40,166 nucleotides of DNA from assembly GCA_005883355.1 (NCBI GenBank), contig VAXG01000042.1:1-40166 (forward strand). Reading direction: 5' to 3'. This stretch comes from Actinomycetota bacterium (GTDB taxonomy: Bacteria; Actinomycetota; Thermoleophilia; Gaiellales; Gaiellaceae). The position numbers and the translations under genes are program-made. This document shows positions 1 through 6,392 of this stretch, piece after piece. Every line of letters begins with the position of its first letter. Position 1 is the stretch's first letter. A model generated the notes under the pieces. It was given only the letters and a program-made list of their open reading frames with translations, was not told the origin of the DNA and did not search any database.

Positions 1-539
1 CTGACGACGAGCTGATCCTCGGCTGGCGCGACTCCGAATGGACCGGCATCGCGCCGCTGCTGGAGGAAGACGTCGCCTTCTCCTCGATCGCGCAGAACGA
101 GATCGGTCACGCCCGCGCTCTGTACGAGCTCGTCGCACGCGAGCGCGGCATCACCGCGGACGAGCTCGCCTTCGACCGCACGCCGGACGAGTACCGCTGC
201 GCGCAGATCGTCGAGCTACGACTGCTGGATTGGGAGAAGACGATCGCGCGGCACTATCTCTACGAGGAAGCCGATGCGAAGCGGCTCGCGCAGCTCAAGG
301 GCTCCGAGAACGCGGCGATCGCCGGTCTCGCCGCAAAGATAGACCGCGAAGAGGTCTATCACCGCATGCACGCGCAGATGTGGCACGACCGGTTACGGGA
401 GGAACCGCGCTACACAGCCGCGCTCGCGGAGCTGCGGCCGTTGCTCGAGCAGCGCGGCGACCACACGTCCGAGCTGCCGGAGCTGTGGGAAGAGATGACG
501 ATGGTGCGGCGCTCGCAACCGGCGGGCACGAAGTGGTGA
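1..539 (+). CDS. paaC: PaaC-like subunit of phenylacetyl-CoA epoxidase (5' end outside window)
   Basis: Reading frame open from base 3 to a TGA at 537-539; the start lies upstream of the window, leaving about 178 residues of a protein usually near 250. The visible part is the helical ferritin-like fold of PaaC: an early segment with acidic residues and an EIGHAR motif, a LLDWEKTIARHYLYEEAD helix and a later REEVYHRMHAQMW helix. PaaC is the structural partner of the catalytic subunit PaaA in the multicomponent oxygenase that epoxidises phenylacetyl-CoA in the cytoplasm. The next gene, paaD, starts at a GTG overlapping this stop, as in standard paaABCDE operons, so paaA and paaB are expected just outside the window and paaE elsewhere. 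The family call rests on motif pattern and the paaD neighbour. Confidence 0.88.
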   Translation, partial: DDELILGWRDSEWTGIAPLLEEDVAFSSIAQNEIGHARALYELVARERGITADELAFDRTPDEYRCAQIVELRLLDWEKTIARHYLYEEADAKRLAQLKGSENAAIAGLAAKIDREEVYHRMHAQMWHDRLREEPRYTAALAELRPLLEQRGDHTSELPELWEEMTMVRRSQPAGTKW

Positions 540-1018
540 CCGAAGCTCAGGTCTGGGACGCCCTCGCCGAGATTCCGGATCCGGAGATTCCGGTGATCTC
601 GCTCGTCGACCTCGGCGTCGTGCGACACGTGGACGTGAAGGAAGGACGGGTTCGTGTCGACTTCACGCCGACGTTCCTCGGTTGTCCCGCGCTCGAGGTG
701 ATGCGCGACGCGATCGCCGACCACATCCGCGCACTCGGCGCCGAGCCGCAGATCAACGTCTGCCTCGACGACTCGTGGTCGACCGATCGCATCACGCCCG
801 CAGGGCGCGAAAAGCTCCGTGCCTCGGGCTTCGCACCGCCGGCGCCACGCGACGCAGCCGCGCCGACCCTCGTGCAGCTACAGGGCAACGCGCACCGCTG
901 CCCGTACTGCGGCTCGACAGACACCCGCCTCGAAAACATCTTCGGCCCGACCCCCTGCAGGTCGCTGCGTCACTGCGCGACCTGCAGGCAACCGTTCGAG
1001 CAGTTCAAGACTATCTAG
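536..1018 (+). CDS. paaD: PaaD, phenylacetyl-CoA epoxidase assembly/maturation protein
   Basis: 160 residues from GTG 536, whose bases overlap the paaC stop (GTGA); a second GTG sits one codon upstream. Residues 1-90 form a DUF59/MIP18 (SufT-like) domain with the typical DPEIPVISLVDLG opening and the conserved cysteine in FLGCPA (Cys50). The C-terminus has the PaaD-specific zinc-ribbon-like segment with Cys122, Cys125, Cys141, Cys147 and Cys150, ending in CRQPFEQFK. PaaD is thought to assist iron-sulfur or metal maturation of the epoxidase. The gene is translationally coupled to paaC. No paaE follows; the next gene is a SelW-like protein with its own promoter. Confidence 0.93.
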   Translation: MTEAQVWDALAEIPDPEIPVISLVDLGVVRHVDVKEGRVRVDFTPTFLGCPALEVMRDAIADHIRALGAEPQINVCLDDSWSTDRITPAGREKLRASGFAPPAPRDAAAPTLVQLQGNAHRCPYCGSTDTRLENIFGPTPCRSLRHCATCRQPFEQFKTI

Positions 1019-1045
1019 CCCGGCAGGGACGACCGCGCGCTTCGG

Positions 1046-1051
1046 TAGGCT
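1046..1051 (+). promoter_or_regulatory. -10 element of the SelW-like gene (leaderless)
   Basis: TAGGCT lies exactly 7 bases before the ATG at 1059, a distance that places transcription initiation at or next to the start codon. No Shine-Dalgarno sequence is present. The same arrangement recurs before many genes in this window. No clear -35 box is visible. Confidence 0.5.
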
Positions 1052-1058
1052 CGGGTAG

Positions 1059-1277
1059 ATGAAGGTCGAGATCTTCTACTGCCCCGTCTGAGACGGCTAT
1101 GACCGCCGGGCTGCGAGTCTCGCGGCCGAGTTGAACGAGAGCACGGCGCACGACGCCGAAGTCGTGTCAGGCGCGAAGAGCCAGTTCGACGTCGTCGCCG
1201 ACGGCGAGCTGATCTTTTCGAAACAGAAGGAAGGCCGCTTCCCCGAGCACGACGAGATCATTCGGGCTCTCTCGTGA
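1059..1277 (+). CDS. SelW/Rdx-family selenoprotein with in-frame UGA (selenocysteine 11)
   Basis: The frame from ATG 1059 to TGA 1275-1277 has a single internal TGA at 1089-1091. Read as selenocysteine it gives 72 residues with Cys8-Pro-Val-Sec11, the CxxU redox motif of the SelW/SelT/SelH (Rdx) thioredoxin-like family, following the strand MKVEIFY. The rest fits the family: an RRAASLAAEL helix, then a C-terminal half with FDVVADGELIFSK and EGRFPEHDEII, the usual G.F.V..DG.l.fSK...GRFP pattern. Cysteine homologues carry CxxC at this position. The frame is otherwise uninterrupted and family-like on both sides of the TGA, which argues against a decayed gene. A SECIS-like hairpin sits at 1109-1127 and a -10 hexamer 7 bases before the ATG. 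The 3' end overlaps the convergent DUF4389 gene by 20 bases. Sec-insertion genes (selA, selB, selC, selD) are not in the window. Alternative: nonsense-mutated CxxC pseudogene or sequencing error. Confidence 0.82.
1109..1127 (+). promoter_or_regulatory. Candidate bacterial SECIS hairpin inside the SelW-like gene
   Basis: GGCTGCGA (1109-1116) pairs with TCGCGGCC (1120-1127) through 8 consecutive pairs including one T-G wobble; the apical loop is GTC. Counting the weak closing A-T pair as open gives a loop AGTCT, similar to the loop recognised by SelB in E. coli fdhF. The loop begins 25 bases after the UGA, inside the range described for bacterial SECIS elements, and has G in the first two loop positions. 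It overlaps codons of the conserved helix, so some complementarity could arise by chance. Confidence 0.6.
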
Positions 1278-1839
1278 CGTCGGGAGCGAGCCGCGGGTAG
1301 GCAGCGGTGAGCAGCGTCACGTACGCCTGCGTCTCGACCTGGTAGCGCAGACAGAACGTCCCGAGCTCCTGCAGGCCCGCGGTCGTCGTCCCGAGCACGA
1401 GAGCGGCGAACCAGGCAGCGACCGAGGCAAGCGCCAGAACGACGTTGAACACGCTCGCGAGAATGAGCGCCGGCAGTGCCAGCGGCAGGCGAAAGACTGT
1501 CACCAACCTGGGCTGCGGAGAGCGTTCGACGAGCTCGATCCGAAACGGGTGCTCGAGCGTGTGGAGCGGATCCGGATACCGGGCCGAAAGCAGGCCGAAC
1601 CACGCGGTGACCTGCACCTGGTAGCGGAGGAACGCGCCGAGGAAGCGATGAAGGAACAACGGTAAGCGGCCCTCGATCAAAAGCGCGAGCCACGCGATCG
1701 CAACGGCCGGCACCACGAGCAGGATCCAGACCGAGAGCACGAGATAGTGCGGAATGACGAGCGGGACCCGCAACAGGACGGCCAACCGGCGCCTGCCCAG
1801 TGGCTCACCGGTTTCGACCTGAACGCGACCGTCAGCCAC
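1258..1839 (-). CDS. DUF4389 family membrane protein
   Basis: 193 residues from GTG 1839. After a short polar N-terminus (VADGRVQVETGEPLGRR) there are two similar halves, each with a hydrophobic hairpin: RVPLVIPHYLVL through WLALLIEG, and LPLALPALILASVFNVVLAL through WFAALVLG. Each is followed by an RYQV.. helix ending in LL.A.YP, the internal duplication typical of DUF4389. Function of the family is unknown; it is a predicted inner-membrane protein. The open frame runs to 2037, but upstream sequence is the divergent lipoprotein gene, so the GTG preceded at 7 bases by TACCGT is the better start. The 3' end overlaps the SelW-like gene by 20 bases. Confidence 0.78.
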   Translation of the reverse strand: MADGRVQVETGEPLGRRRLAVLLRVPLVIPHYLVLSVWILLVVPAVAIAWLALLIEGRLPLFLHRFLGAFLRYQVQVTAWFGLLSARYPDPLHTLEHPFRIELVERSPQPRLVTVFRLPLALPALILASVFNVVLALASVAAWFAALVLGTTTAGLQELGTFCLRYQVETQAYVTLLTAAYPRLAPDVTREPE

Positions 1840-1858
1840 GGTCGATACGGTAGTGCCG
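1840..1858. promoter_or_regulatory. Symmetric bidirectional promoter between DUF4389 and lipoprotein genes
   Basis: Only 19 bases separate the two divergent starts. Their centre is TACGGTA (1846-1852): read rightward it gives TACGGT, 7 bases before ATG 1859; read leftward it gives TACCGT, 7 bases before GTG 1839. One 7-base core can therefore supply a -10 element for both strands, with both mRNAs starting at or next to the initiation codon. Neither gene has a Shine-Dalgarno sequence in this gap. Confidence 0.5.
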
Positions 1859-2302
1859 ATGAGGCGGGCAGCCCTGATCGCGCTTGCGCTTGCTTTCGTC
1901 CTTCCCGGTTGCGGCAGTGGCAGCAGCAAGCCGCTGACGAAAGAGGAGTACGCGTCGAAGGCCGATGTGATCTGCGGCAAGTACAACCAGCAGACGAAGT
2001 CGTTCGCAAATCCGAAGACCCTGTCCGACCTGGTCAAGGTCTCCGACCAGACGCTGCCGATCCTCGATCACGCCATCAGAGACCTCGGCAAGCTCCATCC
2101 GCCCGCGAGCGAGAAGGCGCTCTCCGATCAGTGGCTTACGCAGGTGAGGAATCTCAAAGACGACCTCAAGGAGATTCGCGACCAGGCCAAGACGGGGGAC
2201 ATAAAGGCCGTGCAGGCGGTCGTCCCCAAGGCCCAGGATCACAACTCACGGAGCAATCAGCTGGCGACCCAGCTGGGCATGTCCGTCTGCAACAAGGACT
2301 AG
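1859..2302 (+). CDS. Small secreted lipoprotein, function unknown
   Basis: 147 residues from ATG 1859 (an in-frame GTG lies two codons upstream). The N-terminus MRRAALIALALAFVLPGC is a lipoprotein signal peptide with lipobox LPGC, acylated at Cys18, followed by a GSGSSK linker. The mature part is helical and charged (YASKADVICGKYNQQ, LPILDHAIRDLGKLHPP, QWLTQVRNLKDDLKEIRDQAK), resembling small actinobacterial lipoproteins with a conserved Cys-x-K early helix. A second cysteine near the end (MSVCNKD) could pair with the cysteine in DVICGK. No catalytic motif is seen. Its TAG stop shares the palindrome CTAG with the convergent paaG stop. Confidence 0.8.
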   Translation: MRRAALIALALAFVLPGCGSGSSKPLTKEEYASKADVICGKYNQQTKSFANPKTLSDLVKVSDQTLPILDHAIRDLGKLHPPASEKALSDQWLTQVRNLKDDLKEIRDQAKTGDIKAVQAVVPKAQDHNSRSNQLATQLGMSVCNKD

Positions 2303-3069
2303 CGGCCGCCGAATTCAGGCGGGCGCTTTTCTAGGAACGCAGCGACGCCTTCCCTGAAGTCTTCGGTCTGGGTTGCGGCCGCCTGGAGCTCGGCCTCCCG
2401 TTCGAGCTGCCGCTCCAGGGTCGCGTTGAGAGCGTGATCGATCAGGCGCTTCGTCATCCCGATGGCGCGGGTCGGTAGCGCGGCGAGCTGCGCAGCGACC
2501 TCTGCGGCGCGAGCGGTCAATCCGTCCGTCTCCACCACTTCGGAGACGAGTCCCCATGCGTGCGCTTCCGCCGCGGTGAGCTTGCGCCCCGAGGTCAGCC
2601 ATTCGAATGCCCGTGCGGGCCCGAGGATGCGCGTAACGAAGTACGAGCCGCCCGAGTCCGGGATGAGCCCGATGTTGATGAAGGCCGGCACGAAGCTCGC
2701 CGAATCGGCGGCGATGCGCAGGTCGCATGCACATGCGAACGACATGCCAGCACCAGCGGCAACGCCGTTCACGGCTGCGATCACCGGTTTCTCGAGCGTC
2801 CTGAGAGCGAGCACATTCGGGTGGTAGGTGTCCCTGAGTCGCGAGCCGATGTCCCTCGGCGCCTCGCGAAACTCGGTCAGGTCCTGACCGACGCAGAATC
2901 CGCGCCCGGCGCCGGTGACGACGACGGCGCGGACGTCCGGGCCACGCGCCTCCTTCAGCGCAGCCGCGAGACCCTCGTGCAGTGCGGCGTTGAAGGCGTT
3001 GAGGACGTCCGGACGGTTCAGCGTGATCGTGAGGACAGCGCCCTCGCGAGTCGTCTCGACCTCCGCCAT
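2299..3069 (-). CDS. paaG: PaaG-type enoyl-CoA isomerase (1,2-epoxyphenylacetyl-CoA isomerase)
   Basis: 256 residues from ATG 3069, a full-length crotonase-fold enzyme. Oxyanion-hole motifs are GRGFCVGQDLTEF and AAGAGMSFACACDL, and the active-site loop is IGLIPDSGGSYFV with the acidic Asp characteristic of isomerase-type members such as PaaG. The C-terminus DFREGVAAFLEKRPPEFGGR is typical. PaaG isomerises the ring epoxide to the oxepin in phenylacetate degradation; the nearby paaC and paaD support this assignment. It is transcribed alone; its TAG stop overlaps that of the lipoprotein gene in CTAG. The 55-base gap to htrA holds a weak -10-like GAAAGT 7 bases before the ATG. Confidence 0.87.
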   Translation of the reverse strand: MAEVETTREGAVLTITLNRPDVLNAFNAALHEGLAAALKEARGPDVRAVVVTGAGRGFCVGQDLTEFREAPRDIGSRLRDTYHPNVLALRTLEKPVIAAVNGVAAGAGMSFACACDLRIAADSASFVPAFINIGLIPDSGGSYFVTRILGPARAFEWLTSGRKLTAAEAHAWGLVSEVVETDGLTARAAEVAAQLAALPTRAIGMTKRLIDHALNATLERQLEREAELQAAATQTEDFREGVAAFLEKRPPEFGGR

Positions 3070-3112
3070 CGGGAGGACTTTCGCAGATCGACGGAGCCAT
3101 CTGCGGCGTTGC

Positions 3113-3118
3113 TAGCTT
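3113..3118 (+). promoter_or_regulatory. -10 element of the HtrA-like protease gene (leaderless)
   Basis: TAGCTT ends 6 bases before ATG 3125. No ribosome-binding site lies between them, which fits a leaderless transcript. Confidence 0.42.
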
Positions 3119-3124
3119 GGCCGG

Positions 3125-4108
3125 ATGGAGCTGAAGTTCATCTCGTCGCCGCCTGGTGAGGTCTCCGAGGAGGAAGCGCTCGACGCGTACTCGCTGGCCG
3201 TGACGACGGTGGCGGAGCGGCTTTCCCCTTCGGTTGCCAACCTGCGCGTCTCGAGGCGGGTTAGGGGCGGCCGCATCCTCGACGGGGGCGGCAGCGGCGT
3301 CGTGATCACGCCGGACGGATTCACGCTCACCTCCGCACACGTGATCGCCCGAACCGAGGGCAAGGGCCGCGCCTCGTTCGTCGACGGGCGAGAGCTCGAG
3401 TTCGAGGTCGTCGGCTCCGATCCCCTCTCCGACCTCGCAGTCTTGCGGGTCGACGCACGCGACCTCGTGCCGGCGGAGCTCGGCGACGCGGAGCGCCTGC
3501 GGGTCGGGCAGCTCGTCATCGCGATCGGAAATCCACACGGATTCACGGGCTCGGTGACCGCTGGCGTAGTCTCGGCGCTCGGCCGTTCGCTACCGACTCG
3601 CTCCGGCGCGAACGTACGCGTCGTCGACAACGTCATCCAGACGGACGCGGCGCTGAATCCCGGCAATTCGGGCGGCGCGCTTGCCGACGGGCGCGGGCGA
3701 GTCGTCGGGATCAACACCGCCGTGGCCGGCGTGGGGCTCGGCCTCGCGGTGCCGATCAACGCCGCCACGCGACGCATCGTCGGGGCGTTGATGGCGGAAG
3801 GACGCTTCCGCCGCGCGTATCTCGGCATAGCCGGCGGCCCCAGGCCCCTGCCGCCGCGGCTCGCGCGGGAGCTCGGGCGGAAGAGCGGCGTCGAGATCGC
3901 GCAGGTGGTCGAGGGCGGTCCTGCCGACCGAGCCGGCATGCGCGCCGAAGACTTGATCGTCGAGCTCGAGGGTACACCGATCGAAGGCATGGACGACCTC
4001 CAGCGCGTCGTCGTCGGCGAAGTGATCGGGCGAGCCGTTCGCGCGAAGGTCGTGCGAGGTGGGCGCGAGCGTGAGCTCGAGCTCGTGCCGGCCGAGCTCG
4101 AGGGCTAG
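3125..4108 (+). CDS. HtrA/DegP-like serine protease without signal or membrane anchor
   Basis: 327 residues. A trypsin-like domain (about 30-225) carries the catalytic triad His72 (LTSAHVIA), Asp103 (DPLSDLAVLRV) and Ser182 (NPGNSGGAL), followed by one PDZ domain (about 230-322) with the carboxylate-binding YLGI segment and the usual GPADRAGMRAEDLIVELEG. Actinobacterial HtrA proteins usually have an N-terminal transmembrane segment; here the N-terminus MELKFISSPPGEVSEEEALDAYS is charged and lacks any hydrophobic stretch, so the enzyme should be cytoplasmic. The start is fixed by a -10 hexamer 6 bases upstream. It ends 4 bases before the convergent paaF stop. Likely role: quality-control protease; substrate unknown. 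Confidence 0.9.
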   Translation: MELKFISSPPGEVSEEEALDAYSLAVTTVAERLSPSVANLRVSRRVRGGRILDGGGSGVVITPDGFTLTSAHVIARTEGKGRASFVDGRELEFEVVGSDPLSDLAVLRVDARDLVPAELGDAERLRVGQLVIAIGNPHGFTGSVTAGVVSALGRSLPTRSGANVRVVDNVIQTDAALNPGNSGGALADGRGRVVGINTAVAGVGLGLAVPINAATRRIVGALMAEGRFRRAYLGIAGGPRPLPPRLARELGRKSGVEIAQVVEGGPADRAGMRAEDLIVELEGTPIEGMDDLQRVVVGEVIGRAVRAKVVRGGRERELELVPAELEG

Positions 4109-4112
4109 CCGC

Positions 4113-4886
4113 CTACCTGCCGCGAAACTCCGGCTTCCGCTTTTCGACGAACGCCGACAGACCTTCGTCCGCGTCCTCGGACGCACGCGCGAGATAGAAC
4201 GAGCGGCGCTCGAGCTCGATCCCGGCCGAAAGCGGCGTCTCGAAGGCCTCGTCGATCGCCTCCTTGGCGAGCCTGACCGAGACGGCGCTCTTGGCCGCGA
4301 TCTCCACGGCGAGGCGCTTCGCCGCGTCGAGCCACGCCTCCTGCGCAACGACCCGCGCGACGAGTCCGAGATCACGCGCCTCTTCTGCGCCGAGCATGCG
4401 CCCGCTCAGGATCATGTCCATCGCCACCGCCTTGCCGACGGCGCGCGTGAGTCGTTGCGTCCCCCCGGCACCGGGCATGACCCCGAGGTTGATCTCGGGC
4501 TGGCCGAACTTCGCCGTCTCGGAGGCGACGATGAGGTCGCACGCCATCGCCAGCTCACACCCTCCGCCGAGGCAGAAACCGGATACGGCGGCGACGAGCG
4601 GTGTCCGCACGGCGCGGATCGCGTCCCAGTGCTCGAGGCGCCGGTCCTGGTACAGCGACACAGGCGTCCCCGCGGCGAGCTCGGCGACGTCGGCGCCCGC
4701 GGCGAACGCGCGCTCGTTCCCGCCGAGGACGATGCAACGAACCGCATCCTCCTCGTCCAGCTCCTGCAGGGCTGCGACCAGCTCCTCCATCAGCGCGCCC
4801 GACAGCGCGTTCAGCTGCCGCGGGCGGTTGAGCAGCACGACCGCGACCGGGTCGGCCCGCTCTACGAGGACGAGCGTTTCAGAAAT
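4113..4886 (-). CDS. paaF: PaaF-type enoyl-CoA hydratase with apparent ATT start codon
   Basis: 257 residues if translation begins at ATT 4886. Crotonase motifs are ERAFAAGADVAEL, GFCLGGGCELAMACD and INLGVMPGAGGTQRL, with both hydratase glutamates (in GGGCELAMACD and in the Glu-Ile-Asn-Leu segment) matching true 2-enoyl-CoA hydratases. PaaF hydrates 2,3-dehydroadipyl-CoA in phenylacetate catabolism. The family start, a few residues before the first strand ETLVLVER, coincides with ATT; no ATG, GTG or TTG lies near it in frame, and the first in-frame GTG downstream would remove that strand. AGGAGG stands 10 bases upstream of the ATT. It overlaps the preceding enoyl-CoA hydratase gene by 25 bases, so the two are coupled. 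Confidence 0.85.
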   Translation of the reverse strand: MSETLVLVERADPVAVVLLNRPRQLNALSGALMEELVAALQELDEEDAVRCIVLGGNERAFAAGADVAELAAGTPVSLYQDRRLEHWDAIRAVRTPLVAAVSGFCLGGGCELAMACDLIVASETAKFGQPEINLGVMPGAGGTQRLTRAVGKAVAMDMILSGRMLGAEEARDLGLVARVVAQEAWLDAAKRLAVEIAAKSAVSVRLAKEAIDEAFETPLSAGIELERRSFYLARASEDADEGLSAFVEKRKPEFRGR

Positions 4887-5677
4887 GCCTTCACCGCCTC
4901 CTGCGCCTCGTCGCCCAGCATGGAGAGCGAGAGCCAGTCCCGGGCATGGTTGACCGTCTCGTGCCAGGAGAGGTCGCGCCAGAAGTTGAGCTGCTGCTTC
5001 GCGTAGCGCGTGGTCTGCGGAAGCTTCGCCGCGAGCTTCTTCACGTACTCGTCGACCGCGGCATCGAGCTCGACCGACGGGACGGCGCGATTGATCAGGC
5101 CCCAATCCGCCGCCTGCGCCGCCGGAATCTCCTCGGAGAGCATGATGATCTCGCGTGCCCTGCGATCGCCGACGAAGATCGGGAGCCACTGGGTCGCGCC
5201 TCCGGCCGGCACCGAGCCGTGCTCCAGACCGACGTGCCGAATGAAGGCGTCATCCACCATGACGGCGAGGTCGCAGGCCATCTGCAGCTCGTTGCCGCCG
5301 CCGACCGCGATGCCGTTGATCCGCGCCACAGTCGGCTTGCCAATCTCACGCAGCTTGTCGTGCGCGTCCTTGAAAGCGCCGAACCACTTCCAGTACTCGT
5401 TCGGGTTGCCGAGGTAATCGGCGGCCCATGACTTGAGATCGGCGCCGACGCAGAACGCGCGGCCCGCGCCGGTCAGGACGACCACGCGGATATCGTCGTC
5501 CCACGATGCGTCCTCGCATCCGCGCGCGAGCTCGCGCAACATCCGGAAGTCGAACGCGTTCAGCACCTCGGGGCGGTTCAGTGTGATCGTCGCGCGCGGC
5601 GGCGCCTTTTCGTAGAGGATCGATTCGAAGGCGAGCTCCTCCGGCGACGACGGGCTGGGATGGGTCGGCTCAGTCAA
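4862..5677 (-). CDS. Enoyl-CoA hydratase/isomerase family enzyme, substrate uncertain
   Basis: 271 residues from TTG 5677, which lies inside the last codons of the upstream EthD gene (8-base overlap). Crotonase fold: GRAFCVGADLKSWAADY, NGIAVGGGNELQMACDLAV and a distinctive loop HGSVPAGGATQWLPIFVGDRRAREI. The GGATQWLP loop replaces the GAGGTQRL of ordinary hydratases and resembles ring-hydrolysing relatives such as 6-oxocyclohexene-carbonyl-CoA hydrolase, so a cyclic acyl-CoA substrate is possible. The insert NPNEYWKWFGAFKDAHDKLRE is rich in aromatic residues. It forms an operon with EthD upstream and paaF downstream. The family is certain; the reaction is not. Confidence 0.8.
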   Translation of the reverse strand: MTEPTHPSPSSPEELAFESILYEKAPPRATITLNRPEVLNAFDFRMLRELARGCEDASWDDDIRVVVLTGAGRAFCVGADLKSWAADYLGNPNEYWKWFGAFKDAHDKLREIGKPTVARINGIAVGGGNELQMACDLAVMVDDAFIRHVGLEHGSVPAGGATQWLPIFVGDRRAREIIMLSEEIPAAQAADWGLINRAVPSVELDAAVDEYVKKLAAKLPQTTRYAKQQLNFWRDLSWHETVNHARDWLSLSMLGDEAQEAVKAFLKRSSS

Positions 5678-5948
5678 TTTCGGAGAACATCACGGTGAAC
5701 TTCCCGCCCATCTCCATCGCGTCCTTGCCGGTCGCCATGAACTCCTCGCTGCGCGCGGCGGACTTGAACGCATCCAGGTCGGGCCACTCCCATTCGGCGT
5801 AGTAGCGGTACGGCGGCTCGCCCATCGGCGCACCGAAGACCCGTCCATGGCGGAACGTCCCGCCCGGAACCTTGCGGCACAGCTCGACATGCTGCTCGTA
5901 GCGGGCCGCGTCCGGCGCCTCCTCGTACAGCACGATCGCGCGAACCAT
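5670..5948 (-). CDS. EthD-domain small protein
   Basis: 92 residues from ATG 5948, preceded by a GGGGGAGG ribosome-binding site. A dimeric alpha/beta barrel protein of the EthD/REDY type: MVRAIVLYEEAPDAARYEQHV at the start, then the GRVFGAP..EPPYRYYAEWEWPDLDAFKSAARSEEF core, in which an aromatic strand and a helix are usual. Members assist or catalyse reactions on small hydrophobic or aromatic intermediates; the best-studied is tied to ether degradation. Here it heads an operon with two crotonase-family enzymes, suggesting a role in an acyl-CoA or aromatic pathway. Its last bases are shared with the TTG start of the next gene. Confidence 0.82.
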   Translation of the reverse strand: MVRAIVLYEEAPDAARYEQHVELCRKVPGGTFRHGRVFGAPMGEPPYRYYAEWEWPDLDAFKSAARSEEFMATGKDAMEMGGKFTVMFSEID

Positions 5949-6008
5949 TCGCCTCCCCCTCGTCGTAGAGGCGTGAGCGTATAGCTTCATCCTCGAAAGG
6001 AGGAACAC

Positions 6009-6392
6009 TTGGGCAAGAAGGTCGTACACGTGGAGTTTCCCTCGCAGGACGTCGACCGCGCGGAGACATTCTGGGAGGGAATCGGCGGCTGGTCGATTGA
6101 ATCTGCCGGCATGCCGGGCCTCGACTACCGCATGTTCCAGGAGGGCGAGCAGGGCGGAGCTGTCTACCCGGGCGACGCCGGCGTCAAAGGCCCGGTCATC
6201 TACTACGGGAGCGAGGACATCGACGCCGACATCGCCAAGGTGCGCGAGCTTGGCGGCGAGGCCGAGGACAAGCAGCCGATCCCCGGCATCGGTTGGTTCA
6301 CGCGTTGCAAGGACACGGAAGGCAACCCATTCAGCCTGTATCAGCGAGACGAGTCGGCGCCGATGCCGGAAGGCGGAGGACCGGCTTCGTGA
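6009..6392 (+). CDS. VOC (glyoxalase/bleomycin-resistance-like) family protein
   Basis: 127 residues from TTG 6009, fixed by a perfect AGGAGG (5998-6003) five bases upstream. Two beta-alpha-beta-beta-beta modules are recognisable: VVHVEFPSQDVDRAETFWEGIGGWSIE and PVIYYGSEDIDADIAKVRELGGEAEDKQPIPGIGWFTRCKDTEGNPFSLYQ. Candidate metal ligands are His7 and the C-terminal region that normally provides Glu. The substrate cannot be told; relatives include small-molecule binders and dioxygenase- or isomerase-like enzymes. The next gene begins within its stop codon. The 60-base gap to the divergent EthD gene holds TATAGC and, on the other strand, TATACG at about 5978-5985. Confidence 0.82.
   Translation: MGKKVVHVEFPSQDVDRAETFWEGIGGWSIESAGMPGLDYRMFQEGEQGGAVYPGDAGVKGPVIYYGSEDIDADIAKVRELGGEAEDKQPIPGIGWFTRCKDTEGNPFSLYQRDESAPMPEGGGPAS

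Noticed and set aside
1059-1277. Interpretation of the SelW-like frame as a pseudogene
   Set aside because: Only one stop interrupts it, placed at the exact CxxU redox position, with conserved family sequence afterwards, a downstream hairpin and a promoter. Still possible, so it is given as the alternative in the feature.
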